Assembly (NCBI RefSeq): GCF_025506335.1
Contig: NZ_JANZYO010000005.1
Span: 248,001 to 312,000, forward strand
DNA: 64,000 nt
Direction: 5' to 3'
From: Mumia quercus
GTDB lineage: Bacteria > Actinomycetota > Actinomycetes > Propionibacteriales > Nocardioidaceae
The notes under the pieces: generated by a model
The model's input: only the letters and a program-made list of their open reading frames with translations
Told to the model about the DNA's origin: nothing
The model's database searches: none
In this document: piece by piece, positions 1 to 7,735 of the stretch
Numbering within the stretch: position 1 is the first letter of the stretch
Layout of the letters: every line of letters begins with the position of its first letter
Made by a program: the position numbers and the translations under genes

Positions 1-1
1 C

Positions 2-346
2 TGCCTCATCGTCCTTCCGCACGCGAGCAACGCGGCGCTGTGGTTCGTCCTCGCGGCCGTCGTGTACCTCTGCTACGGCGGCGGCTTCGGCACGATGCCC
101 GCAACAGCTGGGGACTACTTCGGCGTCCGGTACGCGGGGGCGATCTACGGGCTGATGCTCATCGGCTGGAGCATCGGCGGCGTCATCGGACCGCTGGTGA
201 TCTCGGCACTGCTCGGCGACACGGGCGACCCGGACTACACCCTCGGTTACACGACGATCGGCATCATCGCGCTCGTCGCGGTGGCCCTCACGTTGATCAC
301 GAAGGTGCCGGGAGACCGCCGCGCCGCGGTGACCACAGACCGCTGA
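2..346 (+). CDS. MFS transporter, OFA (oxalate/formate antiporter-like) family, C-terminal fragment
   Basis: The gene enters from before the window, so only the last 114 residues are seen. They contain two or three hydrophobic helices. The Gly-rich YGGGFGTMPA stretch followed by DYFG is typical of the oxalate/formate antiporter-like branch of the major facilitator superfamily, and the chain ends in a short basic tail. By family it is a 12-helix inner-membrane carrier. The substrate cannot be deduced from the fragment, since OFA members carry various monocarboxylates. It ends with TGA 34 bases before the next gene. Confidence 0.75.
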   Translation, partial: CLIVLPHASNAALWFVLAAVVYLCYGGGFGTMPATAGDYFGVRYAGAIYGLMLIGWSIGGVIGPLVISALLGDTGDPDYTLGYTTIGIIALVAVALTLITKVPGDRRAAVTTDR

Positions 347-380
347 GCCGCGCCGCTCCGCCGCCCGGTAGGTTCGCCGG

Positions 381-968
381 GTGATCCGACGCGCCTCGCT
401 CCGCATGCCGCTCGTCGCCCTCGGACTCGGGCTGTGCGTCGGGGCGCTCACCTCGGTGCTCCAGGCCCACCTGGACTTCCCGTGGCTGGCCCTGGTGAAC
501 GCCGTGAGCCCGTGGCTGACGACCGCGTTCGTCGCCGGCGCGTTGCAGGAGCGGCTGCGGACGGCCCTGTGGGTCGGTGCGGTGGCGACGGCGATGCAGG
601 TGGTCGGCTACTACGCGACGGCCGAGCTGCGCGGCTACGACGCCTCGATGACCTACGTCGTGCTGTGGTCGGTGTGCGCGGTCGTCGGTGGGCCGGTCTT
701 CGGCGCTGCCGGGTTCTCGTGGCGGCGCGCGGCGCCCGCGGGCCTGGGGGCTGCGGCGCTCGTGGCGGCGTACGCGAGCGAGGCTCTCGTCTCGTACGAG
801 CTGCGCCTCGGCTACACCTCGTCGGCGGTGCTGTTCCTGGTCGTCGCCGTCGGGCTGGCCGTCGGGCTCGGCAGGCATCGCGGCCAGCTCGGGGCGATGC
901 TGCGGTGGCTGGTGCCTGCCCTGCTGGCGGGGGCTGCCGGCCACCTGGTGCTCGCGCTGGTCGTGTAG
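381..968 (+). CDS. DUF6518-type polytopic membrane protein
   Basis: This 195-residue protein is almost entirely hydrophobic, with six or so predicted transmembrane helices. It resembles the actinobacterial DUF6518 family of unknown function, and nothing in the sequence points to an enzyme. The GTG start is chosen because a TAGGTT -10 hexamer at 369-374 ends 6 nt upstream, a leaderless arrangement, and no ribosome-binding site is visible. The stop codon lies 4 bases from the stop of the convergent DUF429-RelA/SpoT gene. A small inverted repeat (967-973 / 977-983) covers the junction. Confidence 0.7.
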   Translation: MIRRASLRMPLVALGLGLCVGALTSVLQAHLDFPWLALVNAVSPWLTTAFVAGALQERLRTALWVGAVATAMQVVGYYATAELRGYDASMTYVVLWSVCAVVGGPVFGAAGFSWRRAAPAGLGAAALVAAYASEALVSYELRLGYTSSAVLFLVVAVGLAVGLGRHRGQLGAMLRWLVPALLAGAAGHLVLALVV

Positions 969-972
969 GCGC

Positions 973-2745
973 CTAAGGCGCCTCTGCCGGGCGCATCTTG
1001 GCCAGCCGGGCCTGCAGCAGCGGCACGCGGTGCGCGTTGGCGCGCAGGTTCACGTACGTGTCGCCGCGCGCCCACAGCAGCGCGTCGTCGAGCCGGCGCA
1101 CCGCACCCGGGGGATAGCGGTAACCCATCCGTGCGGCGAGGTCGTCGGCGTCGACCGCGCGCAGGACGTCGGCCAGCTCGGTGAGCGAGGTGATCCCGAG
1201 CTCGAGGACCACGCTCGCGATCCAGTCGTAGTGGTCGGTGCGCGACCATCCCGCGTCGGGGTACTGGCCGGCCAGGAACGCCGCGAGCTCGCGCGGGGGG
1301 ATGCGCGGATCCTCGCTGCCGTCGTCCCCGCCGGGCGCGGTCAAGGACCCGCTGAGGCGGTCGCGGATCGAGGAGAACTCCCGGTCCGCGAGCTCCAGCA
1401 GTCCCGCCGCGAGGGTGAACCGGCGGTCGAGGTCGGGGACGTGCTCGTCGGGGACGGTGCCCTTGTAACGGATGTCGTGCTCGAACTCCGCCCACGCGTG
1501 CTGCAGCACCGTCCGGACCTGGACCTGCGCACGCAGGCCGGCGAGCCCAGGATGCTCGGCCTCGCCGGCACGGTCCAGCCCGATCAGCAGGTGTCGGCTC
1601 GCGTAGCCGAAGCGGCCCTCGCTCGCCGTCTCCATGCCCATGTCCCGGTCGTCGTGGACGACCACCTGGTCGTCCAGGAGGTCGACGACGGCTTGGACGT
1701 CGCTCTGCACGTACGTGATGACCCGGAGCCCGATCTGGTCGGTGATGTCGCGCAGCGGGTCGGGGTACAAGGGCGCGCCGTCGGCCGTCCGTGCCGCCTT
1801 CTCGGCGAAGGAGGCGACCGACTTCGCCCGTCCCGCCACCGTCAGGTAGTTGATGCCGGCGTCGTCGAGGATCTCGGTCACCAGGCGGACGAACTCAACC
1901 GCGCTCGCCTGCAGGCGAGGCTGCCGCTCGGCGTACTCCCGAACTGCGGACCGAGGGTCGCGCGACGACGCGACGACGCGCTTGGCCCGTGGAGCGGGGG
2001 TCAGCCCGTCGGGGAGCGTGGGCGTGACGATGTAGCCCGTCTCGACGTCGCCGTACGTCGTCGTCTGCTCGGGATGGCGGGTCGCGAAGAGCCCGACGTA
2101 CGCGCACAGGACCGCGTCGACCTGGTCCTCGACGACCCGCAGCTCGCTCTTGCGCCCGGCCGACTCGACCGCGGCGCGCATTGCGCGCCAGGTGTCACCG
2201 GCTTCGGACGTGTCGACGACGAGGCGCGGGTCCGCCGCGCTCAGCCCTTCGACCAGTCCGAGCAGCACCATCAGCTCGCCACGGAGCTGCTCGAGGTCGC
2301 GCCCGGACTTGCTCTTGTACTTCAGCGTCCGCCCCAGCCGGAACAGCGCGATCGTCGCGGGATGCGGGTAGACCTCGATCGCCCGGCGGGGGCGCCTCGA
2401 ACGAGGGTTCATGTCCAGCCCCAGCCGCGCCGCGAGCCGGGCGCCGCGTGGCTTGTCGGCGAGCTCGGCCTTGCCGGTGTTGGACGGGTGGGCACCGGCG
2501 TCGAAGCGGGCGAAGTCGCGGTTGAGCGCCGCCTCGGCCGGACGGTTCCCGGTGGCGTTGGTGACGATCAGCGGGGCGTCGATCGCGACGAGACATCTGC
2601 CCGCGGTGTACGGCTCGAGCGCGGCGACGATGTCGTCGTCCGTCTGCGCCGCCGACACGTGCACCAGCTGTCCGGCGGCGTCGACGACCGCGAGGCCCGT
2701 CGGCTTGCGCTCACCCCACGCGAGGTCGACTCCGACGAAGTACAT
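973..2745 (-). CDS. relZ: DUF429 (RNase H-like) - RelA/SpoT alarmone synthetase fusion, RelZ-like
   Basis: The protein has 590 residues. Residues 1-245 are a DUF429 domain with an RNase H-like acidic set (D7 in GVDLAW, D56 in AIDAPL, E124 in AIEVYP, D207/D210 in EDQVDA). Residues about 290-465 are a RelA/SpoT synthetase domain with GRAKS (R306, K308), K316, DITDQIGLRVI (333-343), Y381 and QVRTVLQHAWAEFEHD. There is no HD hydrolase domain. The remaining 125 C-terminal residues are unassigned. The architecture matches mycobacterial RelZ (MS_RHII-RSD), a combined RNase HII and (p)ppGpp/pGpp synthetase. The usual catalytic Glu of the E-[VI]-Q-[VI]-R-T motif is Gln407 here. The ATG start has only a weak upstream Shine-Dalgarno. 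The domain calls are firm. RelZ orthology is probable, and activity is inferred. Confidence 0.8.
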   Translation of the reverse strand: MYFVGVDLAWGERKPTGLAVVDAAGQLVHVSAAQTDDDIVAALEPYTAGRCLVAIDAPLIVTNATGNRPAEAALNRDFARFDAGAHPSNTGKAELADKPRGARLAARLGLDMNPRSRRPRRAIEVYPHPATIALFRLGRTLKYKSKSGRDLEQLRGELMVLLGLVEGLSAADPRLVVDTSEAGDTWRAMRAAVESAGRKSELRVVEDQVDAVLCAYVGLFATRHPEQTTTYGDVETGYIVTPTLPDGLTPAPRAKRVVASSRDPRSAVREYAERQPRLQASAVEFVRLVTEILDDAGINYLTVAGRAKSVASFAEKAARTADGAPLYPDPLRDITDQIGLRVITYVQSDVQAVVDLLDDQVVVHDDRDMGMETASEGRFGYASRHLLIGLDRAGEAEHPGLAGLRAQVQVRTVLQHAWAEFEHDIRYKGTVPDEHVPDLDRRFTLAAGLLELADREFSSIRDRLSGSLTAPGGDDGSEDPRIPPRELAAFLAGQYPDAGWSRTDHYDWIASVVLELGITSLTELADVLRAVDADDLAARMGYRYPPGAVRRLDDALLWARGDTYVNLRANAHRVPLLQARLAKMRPAEAP

Positions 2746-2794
2746 GGGGCAAAGCCTGCCGCATCACGCAGGCTCGAGCGTCGGCCGGTCGGTC

Positions 2795-4024
2795 TCAGGG
2801 CGGGGTGCGGAGCGCTGCCAGTCTCCTGGCGAGGTGGTCGCGCTCGGGCTCGTTGCGGGCCAGGGCGTGTGCCTCCGCGTACGCCGCGCGGGCCTCGTCG
2901 GCGTGTCCGAGCCGGTCCAGCAGGTCGGCCTTGACGGTAGGCAGGAGGTGGTTGCCCCGCAGGGCGCCGCTCTGCTCCAGGTCGGAGACCAGGGTCAGGC
3001 CGGCCTGCGGGCCTTCGGCCATGCCGACGGCGACAGCGCGGTTGAGGGCGACGACGGGGGAGTCCGTCAGTGCGCCGAGCTGGGCGTACAGGCCGGCCAC
3101 GCGCCCCCAGTCGGTGCTCGCCGCCGTCGGCGCCGCGGCGTGGCAGGCCGCGATCTGCGCCTGCAGGGCGTAGGGCCCCGTGGTCGGCGTGCGGGCCAGG
3201 AGTGCGAGCCCTTCCTCGATCTCGCGCGAGTCCCAGCGCGTGCGGTCCTGCTCGTCGAGGGTGACGATCCGTCCGCCGCCGTCGGTGCGCGTGTCACGGC
3301 GGGAGTCCTGGAGCAGCAGGAGAGCGAGGAGCCCGCGGACTTCCGGCTCGTCCGGTTCGAGGGTGGTCAGCACGCGTGCCAGGCGGATCGCCTCGTCGCA
3401 GAGCCCTCGGCGGAGGAGGTGGTCGCCGCTGGTGGCGGCGTACCCCTCGGTGAAGAGGAGATAGACCACGGCGAGCACGCCGCCGAGCCGTTCGGCCCGC
3501 AGGTGGGCCGGTGGCACCCGGAAGGGGATGCCGGCCGCGCGGATCTTGTGCTTGGCGCGGACGAGCCGCTTGGCCATCGTCGGCTCGGGGACGAGGAACA
3601 TCCGCGCGATCTCGGCCGTGGTGAGGCCGGCGACGGTCCGCAACGTGAGAGCGACGCGGCCCTCCAACGGGAGCGCCGGATGGCAGCAGGTGAACATCAG
3701 GCGCAGCCGGTCGTCCGGCAGGTCGCCGTCGACGTCGACCTCGACCTCCTCGGGCGTCGGGGCCTGCGCGACCTCCTTCAGCTTCTTCGCTTCGGTCGTC
3801 GCCCGGCGCAGGCGGTCGAGGGCACGGTTGCGGGCGACCGTGGTCAGCCAGGCGACCGGGCTGTCCGGGACCCCGTCGCGCGCCCAGACCTCGAGGGCGC
3901 GGGCGAAGGCGTCCTGCGTGCACTCCTCCGCCAGGTCCCAGTCGCCCGTGGTCCGGATGAGGGTGGCGACGATCCGCCCCCACCCGGACCGGAACGCCTG
4001 CGTGACGGCGTCGTCGACGGTCAC
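2795..4024 (-). CDS. ECF sigma factor with C-terminal TPR-like extension (ECF42 / DUF6596 type)
   Basis: The 409-residue RNA polymerase sigma factor has region 2 at about residues 15-80 (ECTQDAF, DSPVAWL), region 4 at about 105-165 (LTLRTVAGLTTAEIARMF) and a 230-residue DUF6596/TPR-like extension. The extension includes the DGGGR element near residue 255 that marks the ECF42 group. Members of that group lack an anti-sigma factor and are controlled through this extension. The GTG start overlaps the TGA of the upstream DGPF/YCII gene (GTGA), which indicates translational coupling. The longer open frame upstream is just the antisense of the overlapping gene. The promoters it recognises are not evident, but ECF42 factors usually transcribe their own DGPF genes. 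Confidence 0.88.
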   Translation of the reverse strand: MTVDDAVTQAFRSGWGRIVATLIRTTGDWDLAEECTQDAFARALEVWARDGVPDSPVAWLTTVARNRALDRLRRATTEAKKLKEVAQAPTPEEVEVDVDGDLPDDRLRLMFTCCHPALPLEGRVALTLRTVAGLTTAEIARMFLVPEPTMAKRLVRAKHKIRAAGIPFRVPPAHLRAERLGGVLAVVYLLFTEGYAATSGDHLLRRGLCDEAIRLARVLTTLEPDEPEVRGLLALLLLQDSRRDTRTDGGGRIVTLDEQDRTRWDSREIEEGLALLARTPTTGPYALQAQIAACHAAAPTAASTDWGRVAGLYAQLGALTDSPVVALNRAVAVGMAEGPQAGLTLVSDLEQSGALRGNHLLPTVKADLLDRLGHADEARAAYAEAHALARNEPERDHLARRLAALRTPP

Positions 4025-4362
4025 TGTCCCCAGAACGGTCGAAGCTCGATCGTCCCGATCTTCGCGACCGGGTGCGCCGCGGCGATCTCGAGCGCCTCGT
4101 CGAGGTCGGCGCACTCGAGCACGTCGTACCCGCCGACCTGCTCCCTCGTCTCCGCGAACGGCCCGTCGGTCACGAGCACCTCGCCGTTGCGGGCGCGGAC
4201 CGTGGTGGCGGCGTCGGTACGCGCCAGCCGGTTGCCGTCGAGGCGGACGCCGCGCGCGGTCGCCTCGCGGACCCACGCGTCGGTCGCGGTGTTGATCGCC
4301 GCGGTCTCCTCGGGCGAGAGCGCGAGGTTCTCGTCGCCGCAGATGAACATGAGGTACTTCAT
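4021..4362 (-). CDS. DGPF/YCII-domain protein
   Basis: The 113-residue protein has the YCII fold signature: an MKYLMF start, VTDGPFAE (the DGPF motif) near residue 67 and a terminal ELRPFW. YCII proteins are small dimeric alpha/beta-barrel proteins with no secure enzymatic role. DGPF proteins are the standard genomic partners, and often the targets, of ECF42 sigma factors. Both ends overlap by 4 bp: ATGA with the small upstream gene and GTGA with the sigma gene. The three genes therefore form one coupled operon. Confidence 0.88.
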   Translation of the reverse strand: MKYLMFICGDENLALSPEETAAINTATDAWVREATARGVRLDGNRLARTDAATTVRARNGEVLVTDGPFAETREQVGGYDVLECADLDEALEIAAAHPVAKIGTIELRPFWGQ

Positions 4363-4547
4363 CGGCCCTCCTGCGGCGGAGCGTAGTCCGCAGCCCGCCG
4401 ACGACGCAACGACACGAGGCCGCGGCGGCGGGCGCGCCGCTCGGCCCGGCGGGCGTGGTCGCGCTCCAGGCGGGCGATCCGGCGCTGGGCCTCGGACAGG
4501 ACCAGCTCCGGGTAGGTGTCTGGTGCGGCAGGGAGGTAGAGGTACAT
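4359..4547 (-). CDS. small Arg-rich protein of unknown function, first gene of the ECF42 operon
   Basis: This predicted 62-residue protein has a short nonpolar, Pro-containing start (MYLYLPAAPDTYPELV). A strongly basic coiled or helical middle with repeated Arg, Ala and Glu follows. I do not recognise a family. The internal ATG at 4547 is chosen over the longer frame from 4604 because GAAGGAGAT lies 6-7 nt upstream. The stop overlaps the DGPF start by 4 bp, so it is co-translated with the DGPF and sigma genes. It could be a modulator of the sigma factor, but that is only a positional inference. Confidence 0.6.
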   Translation of the reverse strand: MYLYLPAAPDTYPELVLSEAQRRIARLERDHARRAERRARRRGLVSLRRRRAADYAPPQEGR

Positions 4548-4611
4548 GGCGATCTCCTTCGCGTCTTTGTCCCCCTGACGAACAGAGAACCGCCTCATGG
4601 ACATCCTTGAC

Positions 4612-4631
4612 GCGTAAGTGTTAACTTACGC
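4612..4631. promoter_or_regulatory. palindromic operator of the ArsR regulator
   Basis: A perfect 8-bp inverted repeat (GCGTAAGT / ACTTACGC) with a 4-bp spacer lies between the divergent ECF42 operon and the ArsR gene and ends 3 bp before the ArsR ATG. It overlaps a TAACTT -10 hexamer at 4622-4627, which sits 7 nt before the ATG (leaderless). Binding of a small winged-helix dimer here would block its own promoter. Autoregulation is inferred. Confidence 0.75.
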
Positions 4632-4634
4632 ATT

Positions 4635-4976
4635 ATGCCGACGAGCACCGCAGACCCCTGGCACGCCCTGAGCGACCCGACCCGCCGCCGGGTCCTGGCC
4701 CGCGTGGCCCAGGCGCCCAGCTCGGTCACCGAGATCGCACGCGGTCTGCCCGTGAGCCGGCCTGCCGTCTCGCAGCACCTCCGCGTCCTGCTCGACGCAC
4801 GGCTCGTCTACGTACGACGCGAGGGCCGCGAGCACGTCTACCGTCCGCGTCCCGAAGGCCTCGAGCAGCTGCGGCAGGAGCTGGAGACGTTCTGGGCCCA
4901 GACGCTCACCCACCTCAAGACCGTCGCCGAGCAGACCTACCTGGGCCCGCCCGGCTCGCAAGGAGATCCGACATGA
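4635..4976 (+). CDS. ArsR/SmtB-family winged-helix regulator
   Basis: The 113-residue protein has a compact winged helix-turn-helix: LSDPTRRRVL at residues 11-20, then a recognition-helix region around RPAVSQHLRVL. No ELCVCDL-type cysteine metal site is present, so it belongs to the non-metal ArsR branch that usually precedes an SRPBCC (AHSA1-like) gene. The last codon overlaps the next gene by ATGA. The palindrome at 4612-4631 is its probable operator. It likely represses itself together with the downstream SRPBCC gene. Confidence 0.9.
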   Translation: MPTSTADPWHALSDPTRRRVLARVAQAPSSVTEIARGLPVSRPAVSQHLRVLLDARLVYVRREGREHVYRPRPEGLEQLRQELETFWAQTLTHLKTVAEQTYLGPPGSQGDPT

Positions 4977-5467
4977 GCGCAGCACCGCACGACCGCACCA
5001 CACTGGAGGTCTCGATCGTCGTCGACGTGCCGCTCGAGCACGCCTTCCGCGTGTTCACCGAGCACTTCGACGAGATCAAACCGCGCGACCACAACCTGCT
5101 CGCCGTCCCGATCGCGCGCACGGTCCTCGAGCCCCGCGTCGGCGGGACGATCCACGACGTCGGTGTCGACGGCAGCACGTGCGCGTGGGCGCGGGTCCTC
5201 GCGTACGAGCCTCCCCGACGGCTCGTCTTCAGCTGGGACATCAGTCCTCGGTGGGAGGTCGAGACCGACCCCGAGCGTACGAGCGAGGTCGAGGTGCGCT
5301 TCGACGCCGAGGGTGTTGATCGCACCCGGGTCGTGCTGGAGCACCGCCACCTCGACCGCCACGGAGAGGGCTGGGAGGGCTTCACCACGCTCGACCAGGA
5401 GACCGGGTGGCCGCTGTATCTCGAGCGCTACCGCGAGCTCACACGGTTGCCGTCCGAGACGGCATGA
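4973..5467 (+). CDS. SRPBCC (AHSA1/START-like) domain protein
   Basis: The 164-residue protein has the activator-of-Hsp90-ATPase-1-like fold. An N-terminal strand (TTLEVSIVVDVP) carries the typical EHAFRVFTEHF helix, with VGGTIHDVG and RLVFSWDI strands in the middle and a long C-terminal helix (EGWEGF). It is translationally coupled to the ArsR gene through ATGA. ArsR-SRPBCC pairs are common in actinobacteria. The protein probably binds a small hydrophobic ligand, but which one is unknown. Its 3' end overlaps the 3' end of the convergent MMPL gene by 29 bp. Confidence 0.85.
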   Translation: MSAAPHDRTTLEVSIVVDVPLEHAFRVFTEHFDEIKPRDHNLLAVPIARTVLEPRVGGTIHDVGVDGSTCAWARVLAYEPPRRLVFSWDISPRWEVETDPERTSEVEVRFDAEGVDRTRVVLEHRHLDRHGEGWEGFTTLDQETGWPLYLERYRELTRLPSETA

Positions 5468-7544
5468 CGCGCTGGAGCGCCGGCGGCAGCCACCACGCCC
5501 GTTCCCCGAGCAGCCGCATCGCGGCGGGTACGGCCAGGCACCGGATGACGAGGGCGTCGAGCAGGACGGCCACCGCCATCACGAAGCCCATCTCCTGGAG
5601 CATGCGGTCGGGCACCAGCATGAACGACCCGAACACGACGACCATGATCGAGGCCGCCGCCGTGATGACTCCGCCGGTGTGCGCCAGCCCTTCTCGTACG
5701 GCCGCCTGCGCGTCGCCCGTACGCAGCCACTCCTCGCGCATCCGGGAGATCAGGAAGACCTCGTAGTCCATCGACAGCCCGAAGACGATGGCGAACACGA
5801 AGACCGGGAGGAAGGCCTCGACCGGGCCGGGTTGCGCACCGAAGACGCCCTCTTGGAACACCAGCGTCATCGCCCCGAGCGCGGCTCCGATCGACAAGAC
5901 GTTGAACGCCACCGCCTTCAGCGCGATCCAGACCGAGCGGAAGACGGCCATCAGCAGCAGCCCCGACAGACCGAGCACGACGACGAGGAAGACCGGGAAC
6001 CGTTCGGCCATGGTCGCCGAGAAGTCGACGTACGCCGCGGTCGCACCGCCGACGAGCCGATCGTCACCGAGGTCCTCACGCAGCTGCGTGACCAGGGCGG
6101 AGGTCGCCTCGTCCTGCGGTCCTGTCGTCGGCTCGGCGCGGACGAGGAAGAGGTCGTCGCCGAGCGGAACCGGGGTGCTGACCCTGTCGGGCACGACGCC
6201 CGGGTCGGCGCGCAGCTGCTCGACGGTCGCGGCGGCCTCCGCCTCCGTCCCGCGCGTGAGCACGAGGAGCGGGCCGTTCGCCCCCGGCCCGAACTCCTCG
6301 CTGACCAGGTCGTACGCCGCGCGCGAGGTGGTCTCTCGTCCATCGGTCCCGGCGTCGCTGAACCCGAGGTGCATGCCGAGGGCCGGCACCGCGAGCGCCC
6401 CGAGCACCACGACCGAGGAGGTCAGGGCGAGCCAGGGGCGACGTTGGACGAGGACCGCCCAGCGCCGCCACCGCGTCCCGGACTCGCGGCGTGCCCGCGC
6501 GGCGTGCTTACGCACCTGCTTCTCGAGCCGGGCCCCGAACAGGCTCAGCAACGCGGGCAGCAGCGTGAGCGACGCGGCCATCGTCATCAGCACCGTGAGC
6601 GCGACGGCCGTGACGGACCCCTCGTACGCGTCGACGCCGAGGGTGAACAGACCACCCAGCGCGAGGACGACGCCACCTGCCGCGAAGAGCACCGAGCGCC
6701 CGGCCGTGTCGAGAGCCCGGCGCGTCGCCTCCTCACGATCGGCGCCCGCCAGCAGCTCGCCGCGGTAACGGCTGAAGATCAGCAGGGCGTAGTCGATGCC
6801 CACCCCGAGCCCGACGAGCGCGAGCAGCGCGGTCGAGAAGGTCGGCAGCGTCAGGACGTTCGACAGCAGCGCGGCGACGCCGAACATGGAGCCGACGGCC
6901 ACGACAGCGGTGATGATCGGCAGGCTCGCCGCGAGGAACGAGCCGAACATGACGACGAGGATCACGAGTGCGGCCAGCAGGCCCACACCCTCCGCGGTGC
7001 TGCCGGTCTCGCCCTCCACCTGGCGGATGCCGTTGCCCGCGAGCTCGACCTGGGTCCCTGCTCCCTCGTACGAGTCCGCGAGTGCGATGAGCTCCTCGAA
7101 CGTCGAGGCGGGCGTGTCGCCCTGCTCGCCCTCCAAGGCGACGTCGACGAGCGCCGTGGTCCCGTCGCTGGAGACGGTGCCGCTCTCGGCACGCGGCGGC
7201 GTCACCTGCTCGACGTGGTCCAGGGCGGTGAGGTCCGACGTCAGGGCCTCGAGGTCGATGTCCGTCGCCCACCCTCGCTCGTCGTGGAGGACCACGGTGA
7301 CGGTGTCTCCGGACTGGGCGGGAGCATGCTCCTCCAGCAGGGTCGCCATCTCGTGGGACTCGGTGCCGGGGAGGGAGAAGTTGTCGTCGTAGCTGGCGCC
7401 GACCGCTTGTCCCGTCCACACGGCCGCCACGAGCACGGCCAGCCAGAGGACGAGCGCGGCCCAGTGGTGCCGTTGGGCGACGGTGGCCAGCCGCTCCATG
7501 GCGCTGGCGCGGCGACGGGTGGGGGCGAGAGGCGGTGCAGACAT
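5439..7544 (-). CDS. MMPL-family RND-type exporter
   Basis: The 701-residue membrane protein contains two copies of the MMPL half: one TM helix, a large periplasmic loop, then five or six TM helices. The helix-4 motif reads GVGIDYALLIFSRYR in the first half and GLSMDYEVFLISRMR in the second. Members export lipids or hydrophobic drugs by proton-motive force. The start at 7544 is preferred over 7628 because AGGAG lies 8 nt upstream and the 28 extra residues are low-complexity. The gene is divergent from a sensor kinase/response regulator pair that may control it. Confidence 0.92.
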   Translation of the reverse strand: MSAPPLAPTRRRASAMERLATVAQRHHWAALVLWLAVLVAAVWTGQAVGASYDDNFSLPGTESHEMATLLEEHAPAQSGDTVTVVLHDERGWATDIDLEALTSDLTALDHVEQVTPPRAESGTVSSDGTTALVDVALEGEQGDTPASTFEELIALADSYEGAGTQVELAGNGIRQVEGETGSTAEGVGLLAALVILVVMFGSFLAASLPIITAVVAVGSMFGVAALLSNVLTLPTFSTALLALVGLGVGIDYALLIFSRYRGELLAGADREEATRRALDTAGRSVLFAAGGVVLALGGLFTLGVDAYEGSVTAVALTVLMTMAASLTLLPALLSLFGARLEKQVRKHAARARRESGTRWRRWAVLVQRRPWLALTSSVVVLGALAVPALGMHLGFSDAGTDGRETTSRAAYDLVSEEFGPGANGPLLVLTRGTEAEAAATVEQLRADPGVVPDRVSTPVPLGDDLFLVRAEPTTGPQDEATSALVTQLREDLGDDRLVGGATAAYVDFSATMAERFPVFLVVVLGLSGLLLMAVFRSVWIALKAVAFNVLSIGAALGAMTLVFQEGVFGAQPGPVEAFLPVFVFAIVFGLSMDYEVFLISRMREEWLRTGDAQAAVREGLAHTGGVITAAASIMVVVFGSFMLVPDRMLQEMGFVMAVAVLLDALVIRCLAVPAAMRLLGERAWWLPPALQRVMPSRTATV

Positions 7545-7722
7545 TGGCGAGGCTCCTGTCGGTTCCGATGACCTCCCGATCGTCGGTCGCGACGACGGGC
7601 CGCGTCGTCGGGCCAGGGTCGCGGGCATCCACGTCGTACGGCGCTCCTGCGGGCGGCACGTCTACGCTCCTCGACGTAGGGGGTCGCGCTTCTCGACCGA
7701 GCCGGGCGCGGCCCTCCCGCCC

Positions 7723-7728
7723 TAAGAT
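7723..7728 (+). promoter_or_regulatory. -10 element (TAAGAT), leaderless promoter of the sensor kinase
   Basis: The TAAGAT hexamer ends 7 nt before the ATG at 7736, so transcription would start at or next to the A of the start codon. The same geometry recurs at many genes in this window. Confidence 0.6.
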
Positions 7729-7735
7729 CGAGGCC

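Noticed and set aside
688-2934. 748-residue open frame on the + strand
   Set aside because: It runs antisense to the DUF429-RelA/SpoT gene. Its composition (Arg, Gly, Val, Glu-rich without domain motifs) is typical of a high-GC shadow frame.
5163-7571. 802-residue open frame on the + strand
   Set aside because: It is antisense to the MMPL transporter gene, which has full family motifs. The frame has no recognisable domain.
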